The notes: generated by a model from the sequence alone, not told the origin. 30,442 nucleotides of DNA from DATCJA01 sp050742335 (GCA_050742335.1 JBOGIR010000533.1:1-30442); one strand, 5' to 3'. Shown: positions 8,600 through 16,880, counted from the first letter of the stretch. Numbers and translations: made by a program.

Positions 8600-9756
8600 G
8601 CAGACACCGGGAGCGGCAGGCCGCGCTTGCGTGCCAGAAGCTCCAGATACAGCTCCTCGGTGGCGCGCACCATGCGCTCCACCGAGAAGTGGTCGCGAAT
8701 GAAGTGACGGGCCGCTCGCCCGAGCCCGGTCGCCAGGACACGGTCGTCGAGCAGTTGCGCGATCGCCGCCGCCAGCGCCGCCGCCTCACCGGGCGGCACG
8801 AGCAGACCGGTTCGCCCGTCGGCGAGCGCCTCCGGCGTCCCTCCCACGCGCGTGGCGACCGTCGGCGCGCCCGCCGCCATCGATTCGAGCAGCACGTTCG
8901 ACAGCGCCTCGTTGAGCGACGGCATGACCGACACATCGGCGGCGGCGAGCACCGCCGCCACGTCCGAGCGCAGACCGGTGAAGACGATGCGGTCCTCGAC
9001 GCGCCGGGCAGTTGCCAGTTGCTTCAATTCGTCGAGATAGGCCTGCTGGCTCGGGGCGGTCTCGCCGACGATGAGGAAACGCGCGTCCCGGCTGCGCGAC
9101 TTGAGAATGGCGGCCGCCTCGATGAGCTGCTCCAGCCCCTTGAAGCGCGTGAGGCGCGAAACGGCCACGACGAGCGGCGTGCCGTCCGGCACCCGGAGCT
9201 CGCGGCGGATGCCATCAGGATCGGCCGGGTCGCGGAACCGTGTCAGGTCGACACCGTTCCTGATGACGACGATCCGGGACGGCTCGTACCCTTCGCCGAT
9301 CAGCCAGTCCTTGACGGCGTCCGCATTCACGAGCACGCAGTCGGCGAACCGGCACGCGTAGCGCTGCACCCGCTTCTGCATCGGTGTCAGATAGGGCGCG
9401 CAGTCGCGAATCGATGCGATGACGACTGGCGCCACGAGCCGCGCGGGCGGGACCGCGAAGACGTTGCCGTAGAAGTTGTAGGCGTGCACGATCTGGATGC
9501 CCCTGCGGGCGATGTGCCGCGCCAGCCTCGCCTGCTGGACCAGCACGCGCACGCTGCGAAACGTCGTCACCTTGTACTCGGACAGCGGGATGCGCCGGTC
9601 GGTGATCTCCTGCACGAACGGCCCCCAGCGCCGCAGACAGGCGAACTCGAGGTCGAAGCGAAGACGGTCGAGCCGGCGGCTGAGCGCCATGAACTGGTTT
9701 TCGGTGCCGCCGCACATGAGCGTCGGCACCACCTTCAGAATGCGGGCGGCGCTCAT
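8596..9756 (-). CDS. GT4 family glycosyltransferase
   Basis: 386 residues from the ATG at 9756, which overlaps the stop of the ligase gene by the ATGA arrangement. The N-terminal domain opens ILKVVPTLMCGGTENQFMAL, typical of GT-B enzymes. The C-terminal domain contains VVAVSRLTRFKGLEQLIEAA and MPSLNEALSNVLLESMAAG, which includes the E(x7)E motif that binds the nucleotide-sugar ribose and phosphate, followed by GGTPEALADGRTGLLVPPGE. It should add one sugar to the undecaprenyl-linked intermediate at the inner face of the membrane. The open reading frame runs on upstream through the ligase gene in another frame, but that extension is an artefact of high GC content. Confidence 0.9.
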   Translation of the reverse strand: MSAARILKVVPTLMCGGTENQFMALSRRLDRLRFDLEFACLRRWGPFVQEITDRRIPLSEYKVTTFRSVRVLVQQARLARHIARRGIQIVHAYNFYGNVFAVPPARLVAPVVIASIRDCAPYLTPMQKRVQRYACRFADCVLVNADAVKDWLIGEGYEPSRIVVIRNGVDLTRFRDPADPDGIRRELRVPDGTPLVVAVSRLTRFKGLEQLIEAAAILKSRSRDARFLIVGETAPSQQAYLDELKQLATARRVEDRIVFTGLRSDVAAVLAAADVSVMPSLNEALSNVLLESMAAGAPTVATRVGGTPEALADGRTGLLVPPGEAAALAAAIAQLLDDRVLATGLGRAARHFIRDHFSVERMVRATEELYLELLARKRGLPLPVSA

Positions 9757-11069
9757 CGCACACCCCCGGCGGGCTGCGGCACCATCGCCGCAGCCCGGTG
9801 CGTATTGCGCAGCGCCACCGCCAGCCCGGCGACGCAGAAGAAGTAGAACTGGTACGCGATCGGGTGGAACATCGCCGCCACGCCGAACGCCACGAGCGAG
9901 ATCTGCACGCCGGAGGCGAGCGGCTGCAGCGCCCGCAAGGAAGGGTCGGCGGCCGCGCGTCGTCCCGCGGCCCGGGCCGTCCGGTAACAGGTCAGGTGCA
10001 GCCACGCGAAGAGCAGCAGCCCGGGCAGGCCGAGGTCGACGCCGTACTGCAGATACGCGTTGTGCACGCGCCGCCACGTGTCGATGCCCCGCTCGTCGTT
10101 CATCACGAGAATGTCCTGGCCGATGCCGGCGCCGACGATCGGATGCTTCGCAATGAGCCCGGCTGCCACCCTGGTGTCCCTCCACCGGCCCTGGGCCGAC
10201 CCCGTCAGGTCCTCGTGAATGTGGGCGATGGTGCCGATCCGCGTGAGATACCCGTCGGGCAAGGCCCGCGGCACGCACAGCGCGAGCAGCACCAGCGCAA
10301 TCGCCGTCGCCAACGCATGGCGTCTGACGAGCACGGCCAGGAACCACACGAAGCTCGCCCCGAGTGTGAGGAAGCCTGCACGTGAAAACGTCAGGATGAC
10401 GGCGGCGACGCTCAACAGCATCGTGGCGAGGGCGAACAGGCGTGTCGGGCCGCGCGTGCTGAACGCGAGTGCACCGGTCAGCGGAATGATCAGGTTGAGC
10501 ATCAGCGCCAGATCGTTCGGGTTGGCCGTGAGCGCGCCGGCATAGCCGGTGATCCGGGAGAACCCGCGCACGCCCGTGGAGAGGACGTCGCCGGCGAGAA
10601 AGTTGGCTACGCCGGTGGCGGCCAGCGGAATCGCGCACCATGTGAGCGTCCATGCGAGGATGCGCATCCGTCCGGTGGTGGTGACAACGGTCCCCAGCAG
10701 CCAGAAGAACGCGATCGCTTTCAGGTAATGGTCGGTCAGCACGCGCACGCTGCCGCCGGGCCACACGGACAACGGCAGCGTCAGGATCGACCAGCCGACG
10801 AGCGTCAGCGCAATGCCGAGCTCCGGCGACAGCGACGCGATGGGCCGGCGGCGCGCGGTGCGCTCGACGACGTGCGCCGCCATCGCCAGGCCCGCGGCGA
10901 GAAAGGCGATGCGGATCGCCTTGAGCGCCGGGAACCAGGCCTGCGGCGACAGCAGCAGGATGGCGGTGAAGGCGACCAGCGCGCCAAAGGCGACACGGCT
11001 GCCAGGCGCCGCCAGCACGCGCGCCGGCGCAGGTCGCGCCTGCCACCACGGAACCATTTCCAGTGTCAT
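9753..11069 (-). CDS. O-antigen ligase/polymerase family protein (Wzy/WaaL-like)
   Basis: 438 residues with about ten or more hydrophobic segments and a long periplasmic loop between about residues 270 and 340. That loop contains GRWRDTRVAAGLIAKHPIVG followed by GAGIGQDI and later RRVHNAYLQYGVDLGLPGLL. The GxGxG and HNxYLQ elements are the hallmarks of the Wzy_C domain. Such proteins polymerise or transfer undecaprenyl-linked repeat units in the periplasm. In a locus that also contains a Wzz-like and an OPX protein, polymerase is the better guess. The ATG at 11069 is followed by a clean hydrophobic start; upstream lies a REP-like cluster that separates it from the sugar transferase gene, so this may be a second transcript or simple read-through. 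Confidence 0.85.
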   Translation of the reverse strand: MTLEMVPWWQARPAPARVLAAPGSRVAFGALVAFTAILLLSPQAWFPALKAIRIAFLAAGLAMAAHVVERTARRRPIASLSPELGIALTLVGWSILTLPLSVWPGGSVRVLTDHYLKAIAFFWLLGTVVTTTGRMRILAWTLTWCAIPLAATGVANFLAGDVLSTGVRGFSRITGYAGALTANPNDLALMLNLIIPLTGALAFSTRGPTRLFALATMLLSVAAVILTFSRAGFLTLGASFVWFLAVLVRRHALATAIALVLLALCVPRALPDGYLTRIGTIAHIHEDLTGSAQGRWRDTRVAAGLIAKHPIVGAGIGQDILVMNDERGIDTWRRVHNAYLQYGVDLGLPGLLLFAWLHLTCYRTARAAGRRAAADPSLRALQPLASGVQISLVAFGVAAMFHPIAYQFYFFCVAGLAVALRNTHRAAAMVPQPAGGVR

Positions 11070-11096
11070 GACTCTCGCAGCTCAACTGAGGTTCAA

Positions 11097-11190
11097 CGTA
11101 CGTAGTGTCCGGCTTTAGCCGGACCGTCACGGGTCCGCCTGAAGGCGGACACTACGTACGACTCGGAAAGGTCCGGCTCAAGCCGGATAC
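11097..11190. repeat. REP-like palindrome cluster, BIME-like pair plus one unit
   Basis: Two units in head-to-head orientation (11097-11125 and 11131-11160) form a palindrome of about 64 nt: it starts GTACGTAGTGTCCGGC and ends with its near reverse complement GGCGGACACTACGTAC. A third, diverged unit lies at 11170-11190 (GGTCCGGCTCAAGCCGGAT). The third unit forms the last codons of the sugar transferase gene. There is no T-tract beside the stems. Confidence 0.9.
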
Positions 11191-12210
11191 GGCGTACGGC
11201 CGCCGCACGGCGCTGGCGCCCGTCCCGAACAGGCACGTCCCCACCGTTTCAAGCAGAATCCGCGCGTCCAGCCAGAGCGATCGGTTCTTGATGTAGAACA
11301 GGTCGTACCGCATCTTCTCGGTTTCCTCATCGAGGTTGTTCGCGTAGCCGTAGCGCACCTGCGCCCAGCCGGTCACGCCTGGACGGACGCTGGATCGCAG
11401 GTCGTAGTAGGCAATGCGGTCCATGAAGACGCTGTGATTGCAGGTGGGATGCGGCCGGGGGCCGACCAGATTCATCTCGCCGCGCAGCACGTTCACCAGT
11501 TGCGGCAGCTCGTCCAGCCTGAACCGCCGCAGCCATCGCCCGAGGCGGGTGATGCGGTGGGCGTTGTCGATCACCCACTCGGATCTCGCGTTGGCGCACG
11601 GATGCATCGTGCGGAACTTGATCAGGTCGAAGGGGTGCCCGTCGCGACCCGCACGCTGCTGGACGAACAGCACCGGACCGCGCGAGTCGAGCGTGATGGC
11701 CACGGCCAGCGCCACGAGCAGCGGCGCCACCAGCACCAGGGCGACGGCGGCGAGTGCGATGCTGACGAGGCGGGCCAGCGTCTCTGCCGCCCCATGGTTC
11801 CGGAATCCCTTGGCCATGATGAGCCCGCTCGGACGCAGCGCTTCGATCGCGATTTTTCCCGTGAGGCGTTCGTAGAACTCGAGCGCGTCCTCCACGAGGA
11901 TCCCCTTGACGCGCCATTCGAGCAACGACTGCAGCGGCAGACGCTTGCGCCGGTCGGCGGCAGCCACGACGATGCAGGCCGGCCTGACCTGCTCGACGAT
12001 GTCGCCGAGCGCGTCGCACGGGCCGAGCCAGCGTGCAGCGTCGGGCGTCCCGGCCTCCGGTCGCCCATCCTCGACGATGCCGGCAACCGAATACCGCGAG
12101 CTGCGCGCCGATTCGATCTCCTGGACCAGCTTCGAGGTCATCGGTCCGAACCCGAGGATCAGCACGCGCTCGGTTCTCGCCCGGAATGAGGTGAGCCTGG
12201 ACACGGTCAT
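11152..12210 (-). CDS. Initiating undecaprenyl-phosphate sugar-phosphate transferase (bac_transf), short form
   Basis: 352 residues from the ATG at 12210, overlapping the kinase stop as ATGA. Residues 15-110 form a Rossmann-like (CoA_binding_3-type) domain, VLILGFGPMTSKLVQEI. One re-entrant hydrophobic segment follows at about 146-173. The catalytic domain contains GPVLFVQQRAGRDGHPFDLI, then KFRTM, DELPQLVNVLRGEMNLVGPRP (233-253) and VRPGVTGWAQVRYGYAN. It should start the repeat unit by moving a sugar-1-phosphate to undecaprenyl phosphate. Compared with WbaP/EpsB-type proteins (roughly 440-480 residues), the N-terminal group of four membrane helices is absent; the upstream ATGA coupling argues that this is the true start. 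The final residues are encoded by a REP-like unit. Sugar specificity is not visible. Confidence 0.85.
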   Translation of the reverse strand: MTVSRLTSFRARTERVLILGFGPMTSKLVQEIESARSSRYSVAGIVEDGRPEAGTPDAARWLGPCDALGDIVEQVRPACIVVAAADRRKRLPLQSLLEWRVKGILVEDALEFYERLTGKIAIEALRPSGLIMAKGFRNHGAAETLARLVSIALAAVALVLVAPLLVALAVAITLDSRGPVLFVQQRAGRDGHPFDLIKFRTMHPCANARSEWVIDNAHRITRLGRWLRRFRLDELPQLVNVLRGEMNLVGPRPHPTCNHSVFMDRIAYYDLRSSVRPGVTGWAQVRYGYANNLDEETEKMRYDLFYIKNRSLWLDARILLETVGTCLFGTGASAVRRPYAVSGLSRTFPSRT

Positions 12211-12941
12211 GCCTGGCCGGCCCCCCGGGGCGGCTCTGGGAAGTACTCGCGGTAGTACGAGTCGTAGTACCCGAAGAGCGGTCGCGCGTCGCGGTTGAAC
12301 ACGATGCCAAGCACCTTCGAGTCGTCCACCATGTTGAGTGCCTCGCCCAGCAGCTTGCGGGGCGTCTGGTTGGCCGCCACCACCATCAGCACGCCGTCGA
12401 CCGACTTGGCCAGCAGCGCCGAGTCGAACACGGGAAGCAGGGGAGGCGTGTCGAGCACGACGTAGGCGTACCGGCACCGGGCCTCGTCGAGGAACAGGTC
12501 GAGCCTGGGCGACCGCAGGATCTCACTGACGCCGCGGCGAGCGACGCCCGCCGGAACGATCGCCAGGTTGAACGCGTCGACCCGTGTCACCAGCTGGGCG
12601 AGTCCGAGGCTGCGGTCGCTCAGCGCATCGGCCAGCCCGGGCTGCCCGTCGGGGAGCCCGAACAGCCTGGCGATGGACGGTCGCCGCAGATCGGCGTCGA
12701 TGAGCAGCACGGGTTCGTCGGAACCACGCGCGAGCGCGCCGGCCAGGTTGACGGCGGTCACCGTCTTGCCGTCGCCGGCCGCCGGACTGCTGATGGCGAT
12801 CACCTTCACCTCGCGCGCACGCGCCAGGCGCTCAATGGTGAGGCGCAGGCCCTGGTACTGCTCGGCGGCGAACGAGGCCGGCGCCGTGAGGCTCACGAGG
12901 TGGGCGTCGTGGACGCCTGGTGTGGTGGGGGTGGGTTGCAT
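12207..12941 (-). CDS. CpsD/CapB-type BY-tyrosine kinase
   Basis: 244 residues. The ATG at 12941 has GGAG seven bases upstream. The P-loop SSPAAGDGKT (51-60), the Walker A' segment VLLIDADLRRP (78-88) and the Walker B VVLDTPP (161-167) define a bacterial tyrosine kinase of the CpsD type. The C terminus carries the expected tyrosine cluster: Tyr225, 226, 229, 230 and 233 in GYYDSYYREY. In this family the kinase autophosphorylates the cluster and cycles with the cytoplasmic tail of the chain-length protein to control polymer length. Here the kinase is a separate polypeptide from the Wzz-like protein encoded just upstream, as in Gram-positive systems. The two genes are separated by a 191-bp repeat element. 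Confidence 0.92.
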   Translation of the reverse strand: MQPTPTTPGVHDAHLVSLTAPASFAAEQYQGLRLTIERLARAREVKVIAISSPAAGDGKTVTAVNLAGALARGSDEPVLLIDADLRRPSIARLFGLPDGQPGLADALSDRSLGLAQLVTRVDAFNLAIVPAGVARRGVSEILRSPRLDLFLDEARCRYAYVVLDTPPLLPVFDSALLAKSVDGVLMVVAANQTPRKLLGEALNMVDDSKVLGIVFNRDARPLFGYYDSYYREYFPEPPRGAGQA

Positions 12942-12960
12942 GGATATCTCCAGGCCTACA

Positions 12961-13151
12961 CCGGAGCTCAGTTGTGTTGATGATGTTGAATCCCGATTCC
13001 GGTGGCCGGACCGTGCTGCGAGGGCTCGAGAGGCCGCAGCACGCCAGCTCCGTGAGCTGGCGGATTCCCTGAGCCTTCTCGCGCGGTCAGGCGATCCATG
13101 TCGGCCTGACCTCCATAGGGCTTCATCATCAACAACACAACCGATCTCCGG
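12961..13151. repeat. Three-hairpin TIR element, copy A (191 bp)
   Basis: The ends are inverted repeats of about 30 nt: the left end CCGGAGCTCAGTTGTGTTGA matches the complement of the right end, which reads CAACACAACCGATCTCCGG, with a 3-nt bulge further in. Inside are three hairpins in order: GTGCTGCG/CGCAGCAC, GCCAGCTC/GAGCTGGC with a 3-nt loop, and GGTCAGGC/GCCTGACC. A second copy with the same layout and orientation lies at 29991-30168. The element fills the whole space between the kinase start and the Wzz stop codon (13153-13155) inside the operon. It contains no open frame worth calling. Confidence 0.85.
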
Positions 13152-13152
13152 T

Positions 13153-14772
13153 CTAGAAGCCGATCAGGCGAACGAGCTGCGCGTTGTCGCGCGCCAGGTA
13201 GGCCGCGGTGCCGGCGACGAGCGCGATGGCCGCCAGCGTCGTGACCGTGGCGAGGGCTGTCTTCAGCTTGTGCGTTGCCGGCATCGGCCCGATGGGCGGA
13301 ATCGACACGAGCACCGGCACCGTCGTGTAGTCGCGAATCTCGTCGACGGTGTGAAACGCGTGGTCGAATTGCTCTCGGAGAGAAACGGCGACCGCGGCCG
13401 CCGCGGCCGCCAGCAGCAGGCCCAGGATCAGGAGGTGGAAGCGGTTCGGCGCGGCAGGACCTTCGGGCGGCAGCGCCGGCTCGAGCACGCGAAACGTCTC
13501 GCCGGAGCGGTCCGTTTCCATGCTCTCGGTGAGCTGCGCCTCGTCATACCGCGTGAGCAGCGAGTCGTACTGTTCCTTGGCCGCCGTGTAGTCGCGCGTC
13601 ATCAGGGCGTAGTCCTGCTGCCGCTGGGGCGAGCTCTCGAGTCGCTGTTCGAACGACGCGATCGTCCGACGGATCGCGGTCTCTTCCTGCCGCAGCCTGG
13701 CGATCTCTGCGTCGAGGTGGTCGAGGGTGCGCCGGCGCACCTGCGGCGTTGGGACACTGGGGCCCACGCCGGCGGCCGCGCGCGCCGCGTCTTCCGCCTG
13801 CTGGCGTTGGCGCCCCTCCTCGGCGTCCGCGGCCTGGTAGTCGCGCTCCAGCACCGCAAGCTGCTCGCGCAGACGGACCACGTCCGGATGCCGTTCGGTG
13901 AACTGCGCCTCCGCTTGCGCCAGTTGCAGCTTGATGTCGTCGATCCGCCTCAGGCGCTCGATCCCCTCCGGCGAGATGTCGCCCACGCCGAGCACGTGCG
14001 CGACGTTCGGGTCGCGCAGGCCGTCGAGCAGCCTGTCGCGCTGTTCGATGATCCGAATCTGCTGTTCGCCGTTCAGTCGCAGCTGCGTGTTCAGGCGTTC
14101 GAGCGTCGCCAGGTTGACGCCCACCTGCTGGGGCAGCTCACCGGTATAGCGGTTCGTGAACGCCCGCATCGCACCATCGTGACGGTCGAGCTGTGCCTTC
14201 GCCTCGGCAAGCTGCTGCCGGAGGAAGTCGGTCGTCCGGATCGCCTCGTCGGTGCGCATCCGCTGGTTCTGCTGCACGTAGAAGGCGGCGACCGCGTTGG
14301 TGACGTCGGCCACCACCTCGCGCGAGTCGCCCGTGTAGCTCAACGTGAACGACACGGTCTTCGTGCGGCCGCTGATCTGTTCCGGACCGGCCGGCTGAAC
14401 GGAGATGTCGTTGCGCGCCTGGGTGAGCACCTCTTCGACGCTGGCCCGCCTTCGAACATCGGGGTACAGATTGAAGCGGTCGATCAGCGCCACCAGTCGA
14501 TCCCGGCTGAGCGTCTCCTGCTTGATGACGTACAACCGGCTCTCGAGCTCGCCGCTGACGGGCGTACGCACCACCGCTTCGGAGATGGGGCGCTCGACCA
14601 CGACGAGGGCGGTGGCGCGGTACAGGTCGGGCAGATAGAGCGCAAACGACACCGCAGCCGCGAGCACGACGGCGAAGACGGCGGCCGCCAGCAGCGCCCG
14701 CCTCCGCACGATCTCCACGATGCGGAGCGCCACCGGGTCGTCAGGAGCGGTCGAGAGCATGTCGTGCGACAT
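13153..14772 (-). CDS. Wzz-type polysaccharide chain-length determinant (PCP family)
   Basis: 539 residues. The ATG at 14772 follows GAGAGG at a good distance. The first membrane segment is LLAAAVFAVVLAAAVSFALY (about 27-46) and a second lies near 445-467 (LLILGLLLAAAAAAVAVSL). A further hydrophobic stretch occurs at the extreme C terminus (about 505-525), which is not standard. The periplasmic part is rich in heptads and should form the coiled-coil barrel; it contains the segment VVERPISEAVVRTPVSGELE. This resembles the long PCP proteins of XrtA-type EPS loci (TIGR03007-like). It sets chain length together with the kinase and links polymerisation to export. The gene starts 9 nt after the OPX stop codon. 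Confidence 0.87.
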   Translation of the reverse strand: MSHDMLSTAPDDPVALRIVEIVRRRALLAAAVFAVVLAAAVSFALYLPDLYRATALVVVERPISEAVVRTPVSGELESRLYVIKQETLSRDRLVALIDRFNLYPDVRRRASVEEVLTQARNDISVQPAGPEQISGRTKTVSFTLSYTGDSREVVADVTNAVAAFYVQQNQRMRTDEAIRTTDFLRQQLAEAKAQLDRHDGAMRAFTNRYTGELPQQVGVNLATLERLNTQLRLNGEQQIRIIEQRDRLLDGLRDPNVAHVLGVGDISPEGIERLRRIDDIKLQLAQAEAQFTERHPDVVRLREQLAVLERDYQAADAEEGRQRQQAEDAARAAAGVGPSVPTPQVRRRTLDHLDAEIARLRQEETAIRRTIASFEQRLESSPQRQQDYALMTRDYTAAKEQYDSLLTRYDEAQLTESMETDRSGETFRVLEPALPPEGPAAPNRFHLLILGLLLAAAAAAVAVSLREQFDHAFHTVDEIRDYTTVPVLVSIPPIGPMPATHKLKTALATVTTLAAIALVAGTAAYLARDNAQLVRLIGF

Positions 14773-14781
14773 TGACGCCTC

Positions 14782-15546
14782 TCAAGGGACAACGATGATG
14801 TCGCCGGACTGGACGAAGAAGTTGTCCTGCTCGGAACCTTCGGCGACTTTCCGGTAGTTGAACGGAATCCGTTTCGTGGTGGCGCCGTTCTGGCGCAGCA
14901 CGACGATACGGCCGCGGTCGGCGAATTCGGTGAGCCCCTGGGCGCGGGCGATCAGTTCGAGGACGGTGGCCGCGCTGTTGACCTCGTAGTGGCCGGGCAT
15001 GCGGACGGCGCCGAGCACCGCCACCTTCACGCTGTGCACCTCGCGGACGATGACGGACACTTCCGGCGAGGGCACGAACTCCGAGAGCCGCAGCGTGATC
15101 TGCTGACGTAACTGGATGGGCGTGAGTCCCGCGGCTCGAATGTCGTTGACCAGCGGAAGCGAGATCATGCCGTCGGGACGCACCGGCACCACGCGGCTCA
15201 ACTCGGTGTTCTTCCACACCTGCACATCGAGCACGTCTTCCGGCCCGATGCGGAACCCGTCGGCGGGCGGATCGACCACGGCCGGCGCGGGCGCGGCCAG
15301 GGCGACCGGGGTGTTGTCGCGCTGCAGCGGTTCCTGCGCGGACGTGGCTCCGGGCTGATCCTGCGCGGCGAGCAGGCTGTGGTGAAACTCACCAAGGCGC
15401 CACGGAGACACAGAGAAACGGAGTGCCTCTGTGGCCCGGCCGGGACTTGTGCCACGGGCGGCGAGGGTGGAATCCGCGAACGACAGCGAGAGCGCGCAGG
15501 TCGCCGCCAGACAGGCGGCCAGGCAGACGAGCGGCCGGACGGTCAT
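14782..15546 (-). CDS. Short OPX polysaccharide export protein (Poly_export plus SLBB)
   Basis: 254 residues from the ATG at 15546, overlapping the barrel stop as ATGA. An N-terminal export signal (about 1-24) may contain a lipobox LAAC at 9-12, but its position is early, so lipidation is uncertain. The Poly_export domain spans about 95-175 (FRIGPEDVLDVQVWKNTELS, later RPDGMISLPLVNDI). An SLBB domain follows (VAVLGAVRMPGHYEVNSAAT). The protein stops right after this at SGDIIVVP, so it lacks the C-terminal amphipathic helix with which Wza forms its own outer-membrane pore. The linker between signal and domain includes TEALRFSVSPWRLGEF, encoded by a CACGGAGACAC-type repeat inserted in frame. 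Confidence 0.88.
   Translation of the reverse strand: MTVRPLVCLAACLAATCALSLSFADSTLAARGTSPGRATEALRFSVSPWRLGEFHHSLLAAQDQPGATSAQEPLQRDNTPVALAAPAPAVVDPPADGFRIGPEDVLDVQVWKNTELSRVVPVRPDGMISLPLVNDIRAAGLTPIQLRQQITLRLSEFVPSPEVSVIVREVHSVKVAVLGAVRMPGHYEVNSAATVLELIARAQGLTEFADRGRIVVLRQNGATTKRIPFNYRKVAEGSEQDNFFVQSGDIIVVP
15398..15440. repeat. CACGGAGACAC-type palindromic repeat inside the OPX gene
   Basis: GCCACGGAGACACAGAG pairs imperfectly with CTCTGTGGC about 20 nt later. The same family recurs at 16722-16803 and 19335-19441. Here it lies in frame within a coding sequence and adds about 14 residues to the linker of the export protein. Confidence 0.7.
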
Positions 15547-16880
15547 CGTGTCACCCCTTTCGCGCGCGCCGCCTCTTCGGGCGGCAGAATCGAACGCCTG
15601 TAGCGGGGCGCCACGGTCACGCCCACGCGAAAGACGTGCCGGAGCACCCGTTCGTCGAACAGCGCCCGCTCCCCGTCGATGAACACCGGATTGCGAATGC
15701 TGCCGTCCTGGAAGTCGACTTCGTACGCCGCTCCGATGCTGTACAGGCCTCCCGGGCTCCACGATCCGACGAGCGTGCCGTAGTAGGTCTGACTGCTCCT
15801 GTCATCGAGCCTGGACGCGGTGGAGGCGCCGGCGCTCGTGGCCAGTTCGACACGCGGGGTGAGCGGCCAGCTCAGGCGGCTCGTCACGCTGTGGACCGCG
15901 ACGGGTCCCGCGACGCCGATCACGATGGTGTCCCCGTGCCAGTAGTCGAGCGCCAGGAGCGCGCGCGGTGTGACGCGGGCGAGAGCGGCGCTCGCTTCAA
16001 CACCCGTGCTGCCGTACGTCTTGAACAGCGGTCCGGCCGAGAGCGTCACGCGTGTGCCGGCCGTCATCACCCGGCTCCACGACACGAGCGCGGCGTGCGA
16101 CCGGGCGCTGTCGAGGTGGTCCACGCGATCGACGAAGACGCGACCGACGTAGCTGCCGGTGACCGACGTGCGGCTCGTCATGTCGCGCGACCAGCCGGCG
16201 CGGCCGATGTGCAGCTCCCCGCGCTCGCCGTCGACGAGCCGTTCGGTGATCCAGTCGTATCCTCCCGACAGCGTGGTGCGAGGCCCGAGTCGTCTGGCAA
16301 CCGTCGGCGTGATCTCCAGGCGCTCCGCGGGTCGCTGCACGCCAAGGAGGCCGATGTCGATGTCCGCGGGTGTTTCGCTGCGGTCGTACCGTGCGGCCAC
16401 GCCGAGGGTGGTGAACGGGCTCGCGCGGAACGACGCGCCGCCGAGCGCGTGCCGGCGCGCGTCGAAGGCGTTGAGCGCCGACAGGTTGGAGGCCTGCATG
16501 TCGAACGAGTACAGGCCGAGCAATCTGACCAGGGGTGACTCGTAGTTCCCCTCGAAGCTGGGACGGAGCTGCAACGCCCGACTGGCGCTGCCGCCGGCGC
16601 GCGCGAGCACGTTGTCGTCGAACACGGTGAAGAGCGACAGCGACGGGATGAACTCCATCTGCGCCTGCGCGTGTGCCGCCGTGGCGAACGCGAGCTGCGC
16701 GCCGAGGACGAGCAGCACGGGCCACCGAGACACGGGCCACGGAGACACGGAGACACGGAGAACGTTTTGGGCTTTGCAGCCTCTGTGGCTCTGTGCCTCT
16801 GTCCTTCGGCTGCCGCTCAGGACGCCCCGAATAGCGTCGAGGGGCGTGGTCCGTGGCGGTGAAAGGCGTTCTAGTTGCAT
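15543..16880 (-). CDS. Outer-membrane beta-barrel of the EPS export system
   Basis: 445 residues if the ATG at 16880, ten nt inside the antiterminator gene, is used. A signal peptide LLVLGAQLAFATAAHAQAQ is visible at about residues 55-75. The residues before it come from a CACGGAGACAC-type repeat, so translation may really begin at a GTG closer to the signal (near 16715-16730). After the signal, the sequence shows alternating patterns of polar and aromatic or aliphatic residues typical of a 16-18 strand barrel, with DDNVLARAGG and YDWITERLVDGERG as recognisable parts. It resembles the barrel family of XrtA/PEP-CTERM loci (TIGR03016, BBP2-like). The coupled OPX gene suggests it forms the polymer pore. 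Confidence 0.8.
   Translation of the reverse strand: MQLERLSPPRTTPLDAIRGVLSGSRRTEAQSHRGCKAQNVLRVSVSPWPVSRWPVLLVLGAQLAFATAAHAQAQMEFIPSLSLFTVFDDNVLARAGGSASRALQLRPSFEGNYESPLVRLLGLYSFDMQASNLSALNAFDARRHALGGASFRASPFTTLGVAARYDRSETPADIDIGLLGVQRPAERLEITPTVARRLGPRTTLSGGYDWITERLVDGERGELHIGRAGWSRDMTSRTSVTGSYVGRVFVDRVDHLDSARSHAALVSWSRVMTAGTRVTLSAGPLFKTYGSTGVEASAALARVTPRALLALDYWHGDTIVIGVAGPVAVHSVTSRLSWPLTPRVELATSAGASTASRLDDRSSQTYYGTLVGSWSPGGLYSIGAAYEVDFQDGSIRNPVFIDGERALFDERVLRHVFRVGVTVAPRYRRSILPPEEAARAKGVTR
16722..16803. repeat. CACGGAGACAC-type palindromic repeat at the barrel gene 5' end
   Basis: Several CACGGAGACAC words on the left face CTCTGTGGCTCTGTGCCTC on the right, giving a long imperfect inverted repeat. 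It encodes residues such as VLRVSVSPWP ahead of the barrel signal peptide and may supply its true start codon. Confidence 0.75.

Noticed and set aside
12568..14775. Very long plus-strand open frame (735 codons) opposite the kinase and Wzz genes
   Set aside because: It runs through the repeat element and is the mirror of coiled-coil coding sequence; composition is Arg/Gln/His-rich with no recognisable domain.
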